The notes under the pieces: generated by a model | The model's database searches: none | What the model was told of the DNA's origin: nothing | The model's input: only the letters and a program-made list of their open reading frames with translations | Shown: positions 7,322-11,725 of the stretch, one piece after another | Layout: the number at the start of each line of letters is the position of its first letter | Position numbering within the stretch: the stretch's first letter is position 1 | Assembly (NCBI GenBank): GCA_015069525.1 | Contig: SVIK01000043.1 | Span: forward strand, 1-11,879 | Direction: 5' to 3' | Length of the DNA: 11,879 nt | Origin: Clostridiales bacterium | GTDB lineage: Bacteria; Bacillota; Clostridia; Christensenellales; Borkfalkiaceae | Position numbers and translations under genes: made by a program

Positions 7322-8752
7322 ATGGAAAATCAAAATGAAGAAGTAGTTCTTCAAAATGAAAAGAAGAAAAAGAAAAGCCTAAAATGGCTTTGGATAACGC
7401 TTGCGCTTGTGATTGTTGCAGGGATTGGCGTTTGGTGCAGTTTGAGCGCTATTTTTAATCCCAATATTAAAGATGGGAAAGAGGTTGAAGGGGTGAAAAA
7501 CGTCTTTAACTTTGGCTCTACGTTTGTATTGTTCACGATAACGTTTATCGTAATGGCATTAGGTTATTTGCTTGGTGGTATCAATATCAAAGGTATTTCG
7601 CTTGGTACGGCAGGGGTGTTCTTAATTGCAATTTTGGTAGGGTTCCTTTGTACGTTAATTCCTGAAAATGCAGGCTTGTTTTCGGGCTTTCATTTGACGG
7701 AAAGTTCTTCCGTAGTTAATACCTTTAAAGGGACTATTCAAAATATCGGTTTGGTAATGTTTGTAGGAAGTGTAGGCTTTATTGCTGGTCCTAACTTCTT
7801 TAAGAACTTGGCTAAAAATTTCAAAACGTACATTGTATTGGGTATCGTAATTATCCTGTCGGGTACGCTTGTGGCAGTTATTTGTACTCTGTTAACACCT
7901 GAATACGGTCCTGAATATTGGTCTGGCGTGCTTTCGGGTGCATTAACCTCTACGCCTGGTTTCTCCGCGGCAAAAGACGCGGTGGTAGGTGCGGTAAATC
8001 AAGAAAGCTTAGAATCGCTCATCACGCTTGGTCACGCTATTGCATATCCTTTCGGCGTTGTAGGGGTTGTATTGTTTGTGCAATTATTGCCTAAATTTAC
8101 AAAAGCAGATATGGCAAAAGAAAGAGATTATTTGCGTATTGGTGCACAAGAAGAAAAGAGAGATTATTCTAAATTCTTCAAGTGCGAAGATTTTGGTTTC
8201 TTGCCTTTTGGTCTTGCGATAGTGGCTGGCTTGCTTTTAGGTTCGATTACCATTCCTTTGACGGGCAAAGGATATGACGGTGCAACGTTCTCGCTTGGTA
8301 CGACGGGTGGCGTGTTGATTATGTGCTTGGTGTTTGGACACTTTGGCCATATCGGCAAATTGTCGCTCGAAGTAAAAGAGGGTACGTTGAAAGTAATGCG
8401 TGAATTAGGTCTTGCGCTCTTCTTGCTTGGTGCTGGTGTACACGGTGGTGTATCGCTTGTAGAGCAAATCAAAGCGTTTGGTGGCGGAATTGTTGCATGG
8501 GGCTTCGTAGGTGGTGCACTCATGACGATTGTGCCTATGATTGTAGGATTCTTCCTTGGTAAGTACGTGCTTAAATTGCCTCTTTTGAACAACCTTGGTT
8601 CGATTACGGGCGGTATGACGAGTACGCCTGCGCTTGGTACGTTGATTTCGACGGCGAAGACGGACGACGTAGCGTCGGCATACGCATCCACGTATCCGAT
8701 TGCCCTTGTTTTGGTTGTATTAGCGTCGCAGTTGTTGATAACGTTAATGTAA
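7322..8752 (+). CDS. AspT/SucE-type (AAEx family) dicarboxylate or amino-acid permease
   Basis: This 476-residue integral membrane protein starts with a short lysine-rich cytoplasmic stretch. About eleven hydrophobic segments are visible (near residues 21-44, 64-85, 93-112, 138-156, 168-190, 234-256, 293-311, 327-343, 360-381, 385-411, 456-475). Two repeats of the aspartate:alanine exchanger signature occur, GALTSTPGFSAAK (206-218) and GGMTSTPALG (430-439), one in each half. The central loop (257-292) is only about 35 residues and lacks the paired TrkA-C domains usual in AspT. Known family members exchange aspartate/alanine or export succinate (SucE of corynebacteria). AAAGGAG at 7306-7312 precedes the ATG. 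Lying behind a fumarate reductase module, it may export succinate or exchange C4 compounds; the substrate is inferred from position only. Confidence 0.78.
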   Translation: MENQNEEVVLQNEKKKKKSLKWLWITLALVIVAGIGVWCSLSAIFNPNIKDGKEVEGVKNVFNFGSTFVLFTITFIVMALGYLLGGINIKGISLGTAGVFLIAILVGFLCTLIPENAGLFSGFHLTESSSVVNTFKGTIQNIGLVMFVGSVGFIAGPNFFKNLAKNFKTYIVLGIVIILSGTLVAVICTLLTPEYGPEYWSGVLSGALTSTPGFSAAKDAVVGAVNQESLESLITLGHAIAYPFGVVGVVLFVQLLPKFTKADMAKERDYLRIGAQEEKRDYSKFFKCEDFGFLPFGLAIVAGLLLGSITIPLTGKGYDGATFSLGTTGGVLIMCLVFGHFGHIGKLSLEVKEGTLKVMRELGLALFLLGAGVHGGVSLVEQIKAFGGGIVAWGFVGGALMTIVPMIVGFFLGKYVLKLPLLNNLGSITGGMTSTPALGTLISTAKTDDVASAYASTYPIALVLVVLASQLLITLM

Positions 8753-8760
8753 AAGAAAAA

Positions 8761-8792
8761 TTCCCCGTTGCGTGAAAATACGCAACGGGGAA
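8761..8792. terminator. Hairpin at the end of the metabolic operon
   Basis: TTCCCCGTTGCG (8761-8772) pairs perfectly over 12 bp with CGCAACGGGGAA (8781-8792) around an 8-base loop, directly after the permease stop. The + side is followed by ATTATAAAA, not a T-run. The - side is followed by TTTTTCTTTT, so as an intrinsic terminator it is better for leftward transcripts. It probably stops or stabilises the operon's 3' end and separates it from the tRNA promoter. Confidence 0.65.
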
Positions 8793-8816
8793 ATTATAAA
8801 AACGGCGTAAAAACAG

Positions 8817-8845
8817 TTGATTTTTTTTTATCGTTAGTATATAAT
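8817..8845 (+). promoter_or_regulatory. Sigma-A promoter of the tRNA-Ser gene
   Basis: The -35 TTGATT (8817-8822), a 17-bp spacer made largely of T, and the -10 TATAAT (8840-8845) put the start near base 8852, 7 bases before the mature tRNA. A strong stable-RNA promoter fits the context. Confidence 0.85.
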
Positions 8846-8858
8846 ATAAAAGCTGTTT

Positions 8859-8948
8859 GCAGAGATGGCGGAGTGGTCGAACGCGCACGATTCGAAATCG
8901 TGTGATGCGGGAACGTATCCAAGGGTTCAAATCCCTTTCTCTGCGCCA
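8859..8948 (+). tRNA. tRNA-Ser(CGA), CCA encoded
   Basis: A complete class II tRNA. The acceptor stem GCAGAGA (8859-8865) pairs with TCTCTGC (8938-8944), followed by discriminator G and encoded CCA. The anticodon stem CACGA/TCGTG encloses loop TTCGAAA with anticodon CGA (8893-8895), reading UCG serine codons. The long variable arm GATGCG-GGAA-CGTATC (8904-8919) and the T arm with TTCAAAT (8925-8931) are typical of serine. Everything from the first base of the anticodon loop to one base past CCA is repeated at 11636, so this copy is a hybrid: host 5' half and element-supplied 3' half, identical in sequence and presumably functional. Confidence 0.97.
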
Positions 8949-8949
8949 C
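8891..8949 (+). repeat. attL: 59-bp direct repeat inside tRNA-Ser
   Basis: The sequence is identical to 11636-11694 over 59 bp, and the flanking bases differ on both sides. The repeat begins exactly at the anticodon loop, where the surrounding stem arms (CACGA/TCGTG) provide symmetric integrase core sites. This matches anticodon-loop crossover by tyrosine integrases. Confidence 0.95.
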
Positions 8950-8958
8950 AGTTTACAA

Positions 8959-8992
8959 GGGTTTTAGTGCGAAAGTGCTAAAACTCTTTTTT
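8959..8992 (+). terminator. Element-borne terminator for the reconstituted tRNA
   Basis: GGGTTTTAG (8959-8967) pairs with CTAAAACTC (8978-8986) through an inner TGC/GTG extension and a GAAA loop, followed by six T (8987-8992). It lies 11 bases after the tRNA CCA and inside the element. It would replace the host terminator that integration displaced to 11698-11725. Confidence 0.8.
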
Positions 8993-9033
8993 ATTGCAAA
9001 ATCTAATCTTTTGTATTTAGTTGTATGTAAAAT

Positions 9034-9879
9034 TCAATACGGCGTAAGCGTGAATTTAGAAGCTTCTTTCCTTTTGAAATCGTCTAAAACGTGAGTGTAA
9101 ACAGTCAAAGTCATTTGTGGGGTGGAATGTCCTACAAGTTGTTGACATACATTTACGTTCACGCCACTTTCAGCGCACCTCGTTATGTAGGTATGCCGTA
9201 AATCGTGTAGTCGGTGAGTAGGGCAAAGCTTTTTGAACGCGTGCGACACATAACAAGGGGCAAAAGGAAAAACAAACTCTTTGTTTTTGGAATAGCTTAT
9301 TTTTCGTTGCTCGTTCAATATCAGCCGTAAATCTTCCGTTAAAAAGATATTACGAAAGCTATCTTGTGTTTTCGTTCCACGTATCAAAATTACGCCTTGT
9401 AATTCGTTTATGTCTGCCCATCGTAGCGTAAGGGCTTCCGTCCGTCTAACGCCCGAATATAGATAAAAGAGCATAAGCCACTTAATTGATTTTCCGTCAA
9501 GGGAAAATATAAATTTTTGTTGTTCGTCAATCGTAAGGGCATTTCCGCGCTTTTTGTTGTGTCTTATAGGTTCGGTTAGCTCGACAACGTTGCGTGTGAT
9601 TATTCCAAGTTTTACAGCCTTTAAGAACGCCGAAAACCAAACTTGCCGAACGTAAACGCGAGTACGCGTTTGCTTTATAGAAGATAAAGCAAAATCAAGT
9701 TGCAAAGGGTTTACATCTTGCAAGGGAATTTCTTTCAACCACGCAGGAGTATGCAAGCGTATCATTTGCTCGATATTACGTAAACTGTAAGTCTTTAAGA
9801 CGGGTTTTTTATAAGTCGTAAACCAAAGGGAGAGCCACTCGCCCAAAGTAATATTTTTCAGTTTTTCTAATGACAGCAT
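9034..9879 (-). CDS. int: Tyrosine site-specific recombinase (integrase)
   Basis: This 281-residue phage/ICE-type integrase has a SAM-like core-binding domain (about residues 10-110) followed by the catalytic domain. All six catalytic residues are visible: R145 in GVRRTE, K170 in RGTK, H225 and R228 in HDLRH, H251 in GHST, and Y261 in VYTHVL. It should therefore be active. The start at 9879 is preferred to one at 9939 because GGAAG precedes it, it begins 4 bases after the upstream stop, and the longer frame would overlap that gene by 56 bases. There is no obvious separate N-terminal arm-binding domain, and the protein is shorter than lambda-type integrases. The gene reads toward attL. It is cotranscribed with the upstream gene, under the operator-covered promoter at 10413-10441. 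Confidence 0.95.
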   Translation of the reverse strand: MLSLEKLKNITLGEWLSLWFTTYKKPVLKTYSLRNIEQMIRLHTPAWLKEIPLQDVNPLQLDFALSSIKQTRTRVYVRQVWFSAFLKAVKLGIITRNVVELTEPIRHNKKRGNALTIDEQQKFIFSLDGKSIKWLMLFYLYSGVRRTEALTLRWADINELQGVILIRGTKTQDSFRNIFLTEDLRLILNEQRKISYSKNKEFVFPFAPCYVSHAFKKLCPTHRLHDLRHTYITRCAESGVNVNVCQQLVGHSTPQMTLTVYTHVLDDFKRKEASKFTLTPY

Positions 9880-9883
9880 AAAA

Positions 9884-10279
9884 TCAATCTTCCAACGGAT
9901 TAAAAATAGGGAGAAAGGGATTAAAGCTTTTACGCTCATTACCTCTTAAAAAATCGTTATAAAGTTGCGTTTCTTTCTCAAATACGGATTCACAACGTTT
10001 CAATAATTGCATATAGTTAATGCCACGTGAATTTTTAACATAGTAAAGCAATCTTATATCTCGAATATCCAAGCTACTAAAAAGCCCTAAAATAAGCTCA
10101 ATGCGAAGGCAAAGCACTTGTTTTGTGATAGTCTTTTGCCATTTCAATTTTTCGAAATTTTCAATTTCTTCGTGCATACGTAAAAAATAATCTTTCAACA
10201 TAGGAACGGCACAAAAAATTTCTTCAATATTTAATTCCAATGTGTCGAAGTCGTTTTTGATTGTAAAATGTTTATTCAT
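9884..10279 (-). CDS. Unknown 131-residue protein upstream of integrase
   Basis: I do not recognise this protein. It is soluble, rich in Leu, Glu and Lys and probably largely helical, with no signal peptide or membrane segment. The C-terminal stretch after residue about 68 (SSLDIRDIRLLYYV..., then a basic segment) could form a small helical DNA- or protein-binding fold, but no clear helix-turn-helix can be claimed. AAGGGG lies about 6 bases before the ATG, and the stop is 4 bases before the integrase start, so the pair forms one operon. The position suggests a recombination-direction or regulatory partner of the integrase (excisionase-like role), which is inference from position only. The composition matches the integrase rather than the host operon. 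Confidence 0.75.
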   Translation of the reverse strand: MNKHFTIKNDFDTLELNIEEIFCAVPMLKDYFLRMHEEIENFEKLKWQKTITKQVLCLRIELILGLFSSLDIRDIRLLYYVKNSRGINYMQLLKRCESVFEKETQLYNDFLRGNERKSFNPFLPIFNPLED

Positions 10280-10295
10280 AAAATCCCCTTAAAAG

Positions 10296-10330
10296 TAAAA
10301 GCCCGCACCGTGCGAGAGTGCGAGCCTTTA
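10296..10330 (-). terminator. Terminator-like hairpin in the leader of the integrase operon
   Basis: Reading the - strand, GCTCGCAC (10325-10318) pairs with GTGCGGGC (10308-10301), using one T-G wobble. It is followed by TTTTACTTTT (10300-10291). On the + strand the wobble becomes an A-C mismatch and there is no good T-run, so it is built for leftward transcripts. It lies between the promoter and the first gene (ATG at 10279), so it can act only as an attenuator, not an end-of-operon terminator. Confidence 0.65.
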
Positions 10331-10374
10331 CAGATTATGTTGTTATTTAATTGTTGACCTTTGATTATTTTTGT

Positions 10375-10391
10375 AAGTCCTCGCACGACTT
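10375..10391 (-). promoter_or_regulatory. Leader hairpin with loop complementary to the attenuator
   Basis: On the - strand, AAGTC and GACTT form a 5-bp stem around the 7-base loop GTGCGAG. That loop is perfectly complementary to CTCGCAC, which occurs twice in the downstream terminator hairpin: in its 5' arm (10324-10318) and in its loop (10316-10310). Loop-to-stem pairing could prevent the terminator from forming, or the two hairpins could kiss. The complementarity is seen; the function is inferred. Confidence 0.5.
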
Positions 10392-10464
10392 ATCTTAATT
10401 TAAGATATTACAATTATATATCTTAAAACAAGATATGTCAAGTATTTTATCTTAAAAAACGATA
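10391..10464. promoter_or_regulatory. Three repressor operators, consensus TATCTT-N5-AAGATA
   Basis: Site 1 is TATCTTAATTTAAGATA (10391-10407, a perfect palindrome). Site 2 is TATCTTAAAACAAGATA (10419-10435). Site 3 is TATCTTAAAAAACGATA (10448-10464, degenerate right arm). Centres are 28 and 29 bp apart, nearly three helical turns. Site 2 fills the promoter spacer of the integrase operon exactly, site 1 covers its start point, and site 3 lies just upstream of the repressor ribosome binding site. The layout fits binding by the 66-residue Cro/CI-type protein encoded next to it. Confidence 0.8.
10413..10441 (-). promoter_or_regulatory. Consensus promoter of the integrase operon
   Basis: On the - strand, -35 TTGACA (10441-10436) and -10 TATAAT (10418-10413) are separated by exactly 17 bp. 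Both hexamers are perfect consensus. Transcription should start near 10406, giving a leader of about 127 nt before the ATG at 10279. Operator 2 occupies the whole spacer, so strong repression is expected while the repressor is present. Confidence 0.88.
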
Positions 10465-10488
10465 AAATATTTCAAGGAGGGAAAAAAA

Positions 10489-10689
10489 ATGAAAATTGGC
10501 GAAAATATAAAATATTTAATGAAAGTAAAAAACTTAACGCAATCTGCGTTAGCCAAAGAAATAGGCGTAAAACAAAATACTATCTCGCAATGGATAACAG
10601 GAACAAACGAACCAAGTTGTGAAACAATCTTAAAGCTTTGTAAAATTTTAGACAGTACGCCAAATGAATTGCTTGGCTGGGAAGATTGA
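10489..10689 (+). CDS. Small Cro/CI-family (HTH_3/XRE) repressor
   Basis: This 66-residue protein is a single helix-turn-helix domain of the XRE/Cro-CI family. The helix-turn-helix spans about residues 16-38 (LTQSALAKEIGVKQNTISQW), and the family's C-terminal ILDSTPNELLG helix is present. There is no oligomerisation or peptidase domain, so control by RecA-style cleavage is unlikely; it should bind as a simple dimer. AAGGAGGG lies 7 bases before the ATG. It is transcribed divergently from the integrase operon, with three matching palindromes between. No consensus promoter is obvious for this gene, so it is probably weakly and auto-regulated. Likely role: keep integrase off and hold the element in place. 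Confidence 0.9.
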   Translation: MKIGENIKYLMKVKNLTQSALAKEIGVKQNTISQWITGTNEPSCETILKLCKILDSTPNELLGWED

Positions 10690-10732
10690 GGGGGACTGTC
10701 AAAAATAACGTTTTTACAAACACCACACGAAA

Positions 10733-10784
10733 AAAAGGAAAAAGCAAAGCCTGCGCTTATTTGCTTTTTCCTTTTCCTTTTTTT
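10733..10784 (+). terminator. Terminator of the repressor gene
   Basis: AAAAGGAAAAAGCAAA (10733-10748) pairs over 16 bp with TTTGCTTTTTCCTTTT (10760-10775), followed by a T-rich tail to 10785. The A-rich 5' arm could let it work in both directions. Confidence 0.85.
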
Positions 10785-10787
10785 TCG

Positions 10788-10805
10788 CCGAGGCATTTGC
10801 CTCGG
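10788..10805. repeat. Perfect 8-bp palindrome with 2-base centre
   Basis: CCGAGGCA and TGCCTCGG flank TT. It sits between the repressor terminator and the terminator of the opposing RNA unit, so it may insulate the two converging transcripts or be a protein-binding site. Confidence 0.55.
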
Positions 10806-10827
10806 ACAGTATTTTTATATAAAAAAT

Positions 10828-10858
10828 AAAAAAACCGCTTTTTTAAGCGATTTTTTTT
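10828..10858. terminator. Bidirectional terminator ending the - strand RNA unit
   Basis: CGCTT (10836-10840) pairs with AAGCG (10845-10849). It is flanked by an A-run on the left (10828-10834) and a T-run on the right (10851-10858), so either strand reads hairpin plus U-tract. On the - strand it closes the unit that starts near 11029. Confidence 0.75.
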
Positions 10859-10990
10859 CCACCTTTTCCACCTTTTCCACCTACGCCTTGGACAAGCCCT
10901 CAAGGCGTAAATTTTAAGGCTCAATCCCTTGATTTATAAGGCTTTCCATACCTTTCGGTGTGTCTTGTCTTTCCACCTTTTCCACCTTTT
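10855..10990. repeat. Tandem 9-bp repeats TTTTCCACC in two blocks
   Basis: Perfect copies are head-to-tail at 10855-10863, 10864-10872 and 10873-10881, with another at 10978-10986. A near copy is at 10969-10977 (CTTTCCACC) and a broken one begins at 10987. Between the blocks is an inverted repeat, TACGCCTTG (10882-10890) with CAAGGCGTA (10901-10909). On the - strand the unit reads GGTGGAAAA, which encodes Gly-Gly-Lys if translated. Possible meanings are iterons, RNA functional repeats or the relic of a Gly/Lys-rich coding end; the sequence does not decide. Confidence 0.8.
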
Positions 10991-11035
10991 CCCTGCAATC
11001 TATATAAAAACGGAGAAAACAAGGGATTTGCAAGC

Positions 11036-11064
11036 ATTATAACACGTTTATACGTAAAAGTCAA
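11036..11064 (-). promoter_or_regulatory. Strong - strand promoter for the small RNA unit
   Basis: -35 TTGACT (11064-11059), a 17-bp spacer and -10 TATAAT (11041-11036) give a start near 11029. Because no gene with a ribosome binding site follows for over 700 bases on this strand, it probably drives an RNA. Confidence 0.8.
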
Positions 11065-11098
11065 TATTTTTTATGAAAAAATGTAATTTTATCGTCGA

Positions 11099-11303
11099 AG
11101 CGCCATAGCGCTAAACTTTACACGCCCATTGCGATTGCTTTGCAATCCCAATGCTCGCATAAAGTCTACGTCCGTTTACGAGGTAAACGGGAGATATTGG
11201 ATTGAAAGGCGTTGCCTTTGCTTTGCTTCCTAATAACCAATAAATCAAGGAACGCCCCGCTCGGCGGTTTTCCCCGCACAAGGACGTTCGCAAGATTTTG
11301 GCT
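11099..11303 (-). ncRNA. Predicted structured RNA or cis-structured region
   Basis: Within about 205 bases there are five strong stems. They are: AGCGC/GCGCT (11099-11112); CATTG plus GATTGC paired with GCAATC plus CAATG (11127-11153, one C-C mismatch, 3-base loop); CCGTTTAC/GTAAACGG (11172-11190, 3-base loop); AAAGGC/GCCTTT (11205-11219, 3-base loop); and a long-range helix joining 11237-11254 to 11285-11301 (CCAA, AATC and GAACG steps). A - strand promoter-like pair predicts a start at 11302-11303, exactly where the long helix begins, which favours a leftward RNA. No good terminator follows 11099, so it may read through toward the unit at 11029. A 114-codon frame here lacks a ribosome binding site and looks accidental. 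Confidence 0.45.
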
Positions 11304-11635
11304 TTTTCAATATACCATACTTTTGCGGATATTGCAAGGGGTTTTGTCGTCTTATCATTGTTGACCTTTTGAAATTGCCGAGAAAAGAGACTACCCCCCT
11401 TAAAAAAGGGGGAAATGTTGACCTTCGTCAAAAGCCTTCGAAAATCGACTTGCACAAGCTTTCACACGCAACGAACACCCAACGCAACGCCCTGCACCCC
11501 GCTATGTTCGTTCCACCACTTGATTATTTTATATTGCCAGCTACAATACACGGCACGGATTTTATGCAGTGGCTCGTGAAACCTGACCTTAATTTATTAC
11601 ACGATTTTAGGGCGTTTTCGTGTCAAAAGACAAGG
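11304..11635. other. Right arm of the element, no gene seen
   Basis: There is no open frame with a ribosome binding site. The region holds a hairpin CCCCCTT/AAGGGGG (11395-11412), a small hairpin TTGAC-CTTC-GTCAA (11418-11431), repeats of TTGACCTT (11361-11368 and 11418-11425; a related TGACCTTAAT near 11586), and an inverted pair ACACGA/TCGTGT (11599-11623) close to attR. Short repeats in the arm of an integrated element are where integrase and accessory-protein arm sites usually lie, so this may be the attP arm. Confidence 0.5.
11309..11337 (-). promoter_or_regulatory. Possible - strand promoter ahead of the structured region
   Basis: -35 TTGCAA (11337-11332; four of six consensus bases), a 17-bp spacer and -10 TATATT (11314-11309; five of six). 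The predicted start, near 11302, coincides with the first paired bases of the long helix. Confidence 0.5.
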
Positions 11636-11694
11636 TTCGAAATCGTGTGATGCGGGAACGTATCCAAGGGTTCAAATCCCTTTCTCTGCGCCAC
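11636..11694 (+). repeat. attR: displaced 3' end of tRNA-Ser
   Basis: An exact 59-bp copy of 8891-8949, from the anticodon loop to one base beyond CCA. It has no 5' tRNA half and no promoter, so it is not a tRNA gene. It is the original host 3' half, still attached to the original terminator. Confidence 0.95.
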
Positions 11695-11697
11695 GGA

Positions 11698-11725
11698 AAA
11701 AGCACCCCAACGTGGGTGCTTTTTT
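11698..11725 (+). terminator. Original host tRNA-Ser terminator
   Basis: AAAAGCACCC (11698-11707) pairs with GGGTGCTTTT (11714-11723) around a 6-base loop, with the T-run continuing to 11725. It starts 5 bases after the CCA of the displaced tRNA end, as expected for the pre-integration locus. Confidence 0.85.

Larger units (their letters stand above)
10828..11029 (-). ncRNA. Predicted ~200-nt small RNA with GGTGGAAAA repeats
   Basis: A near-consensus promoter (11064-11036) and an intrinsic terminator (10849-10828) define a - strand transcript of about 200 nt with no credible protein gene. Within it are a 5' AAATCCCTTG that can pair with CAAGGGATT about 100 nt later (10931-10923), a central 9-bp hairpin arm pair (10909-10901 with 10890-10882), and purine-rich 9-nt repeats GGTGGAAAA in two blocks. 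An 11-codon frame (MESLINQGIEP) starts inside but has no convincing ribosome binding site. I do not recognise an RNA family. Transcription and function are inferred; the promoter, repeats and terminator are seen. Confidence 0.55.
8891..11694. mobile_element. Miniature integrative element in tRNA-Ser(CGA)
   Basis: Two identical 59-bp copies of the tRNA 3' end, 2,745 bp apart, bound a unit with a tyrosine integrase next to the left copy. This is the classic product of site-specific integration into a tRNA gene. The rest of the cargo is one unknown 131-residue protein, one 66-residue repressor and almost 1 kb of apparently non-coding, highly structured DNA. No replication, packaging, conjugation, toxin or defence gene is recognisable. 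It may be a self-silenced, helper-dependent satellite, a decayed prophage or island, or an element whose payload is RNA. Gram-positive ribosome binding sites and an AT-richer composition than the left-hand operon fit transfer between related hosts. Confidence 0.9.

Noticed and set aside
10354..10399. A + strand promoter using TTGACC (10354-10359) or TTGTAA (10371-10376) for the repressor or an antisense RNA
   Set aside because: No acceptable -10 hexamer lies at 16-18 bp; the best (CTTAAT) is weak, so I do not call it.
10452..10796. 114-codon - strand frame over the repressor gene
   Set aside because: It is antisense to the helix-turn-helix gene, crosses the terminator and operators, and its product is an artefact of A/T runs.
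10855..10990. CRISPR array or true DnaA-box cluster
   Set aside because: The 9-bp units are directly abutting with no spacers, and every copy ends in C rather than the A of a DnaA box; no cas or dnaA-related gene is nearby.
11111..11455. 114-codon - strand frame
   Set aside because: There is no ribosome binding site, it runs through several perfect hairpins and a promoter-like pair, and the protein has no recognisable character; an RNA or cis structure explains the bases better.
11369..11650. 93-codon + strand frame crossing attR
   Set aside because: It starts at TTG without a ribosome binding site, passes through a GC hairpin and ends inside the tRNA repeat.
11636..11693. A second tRNA-Ser gene
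   Set aside because: Only the 3' part is present, with no acceptor 5' strand, D arm or promoter; it is the displaced att copy.
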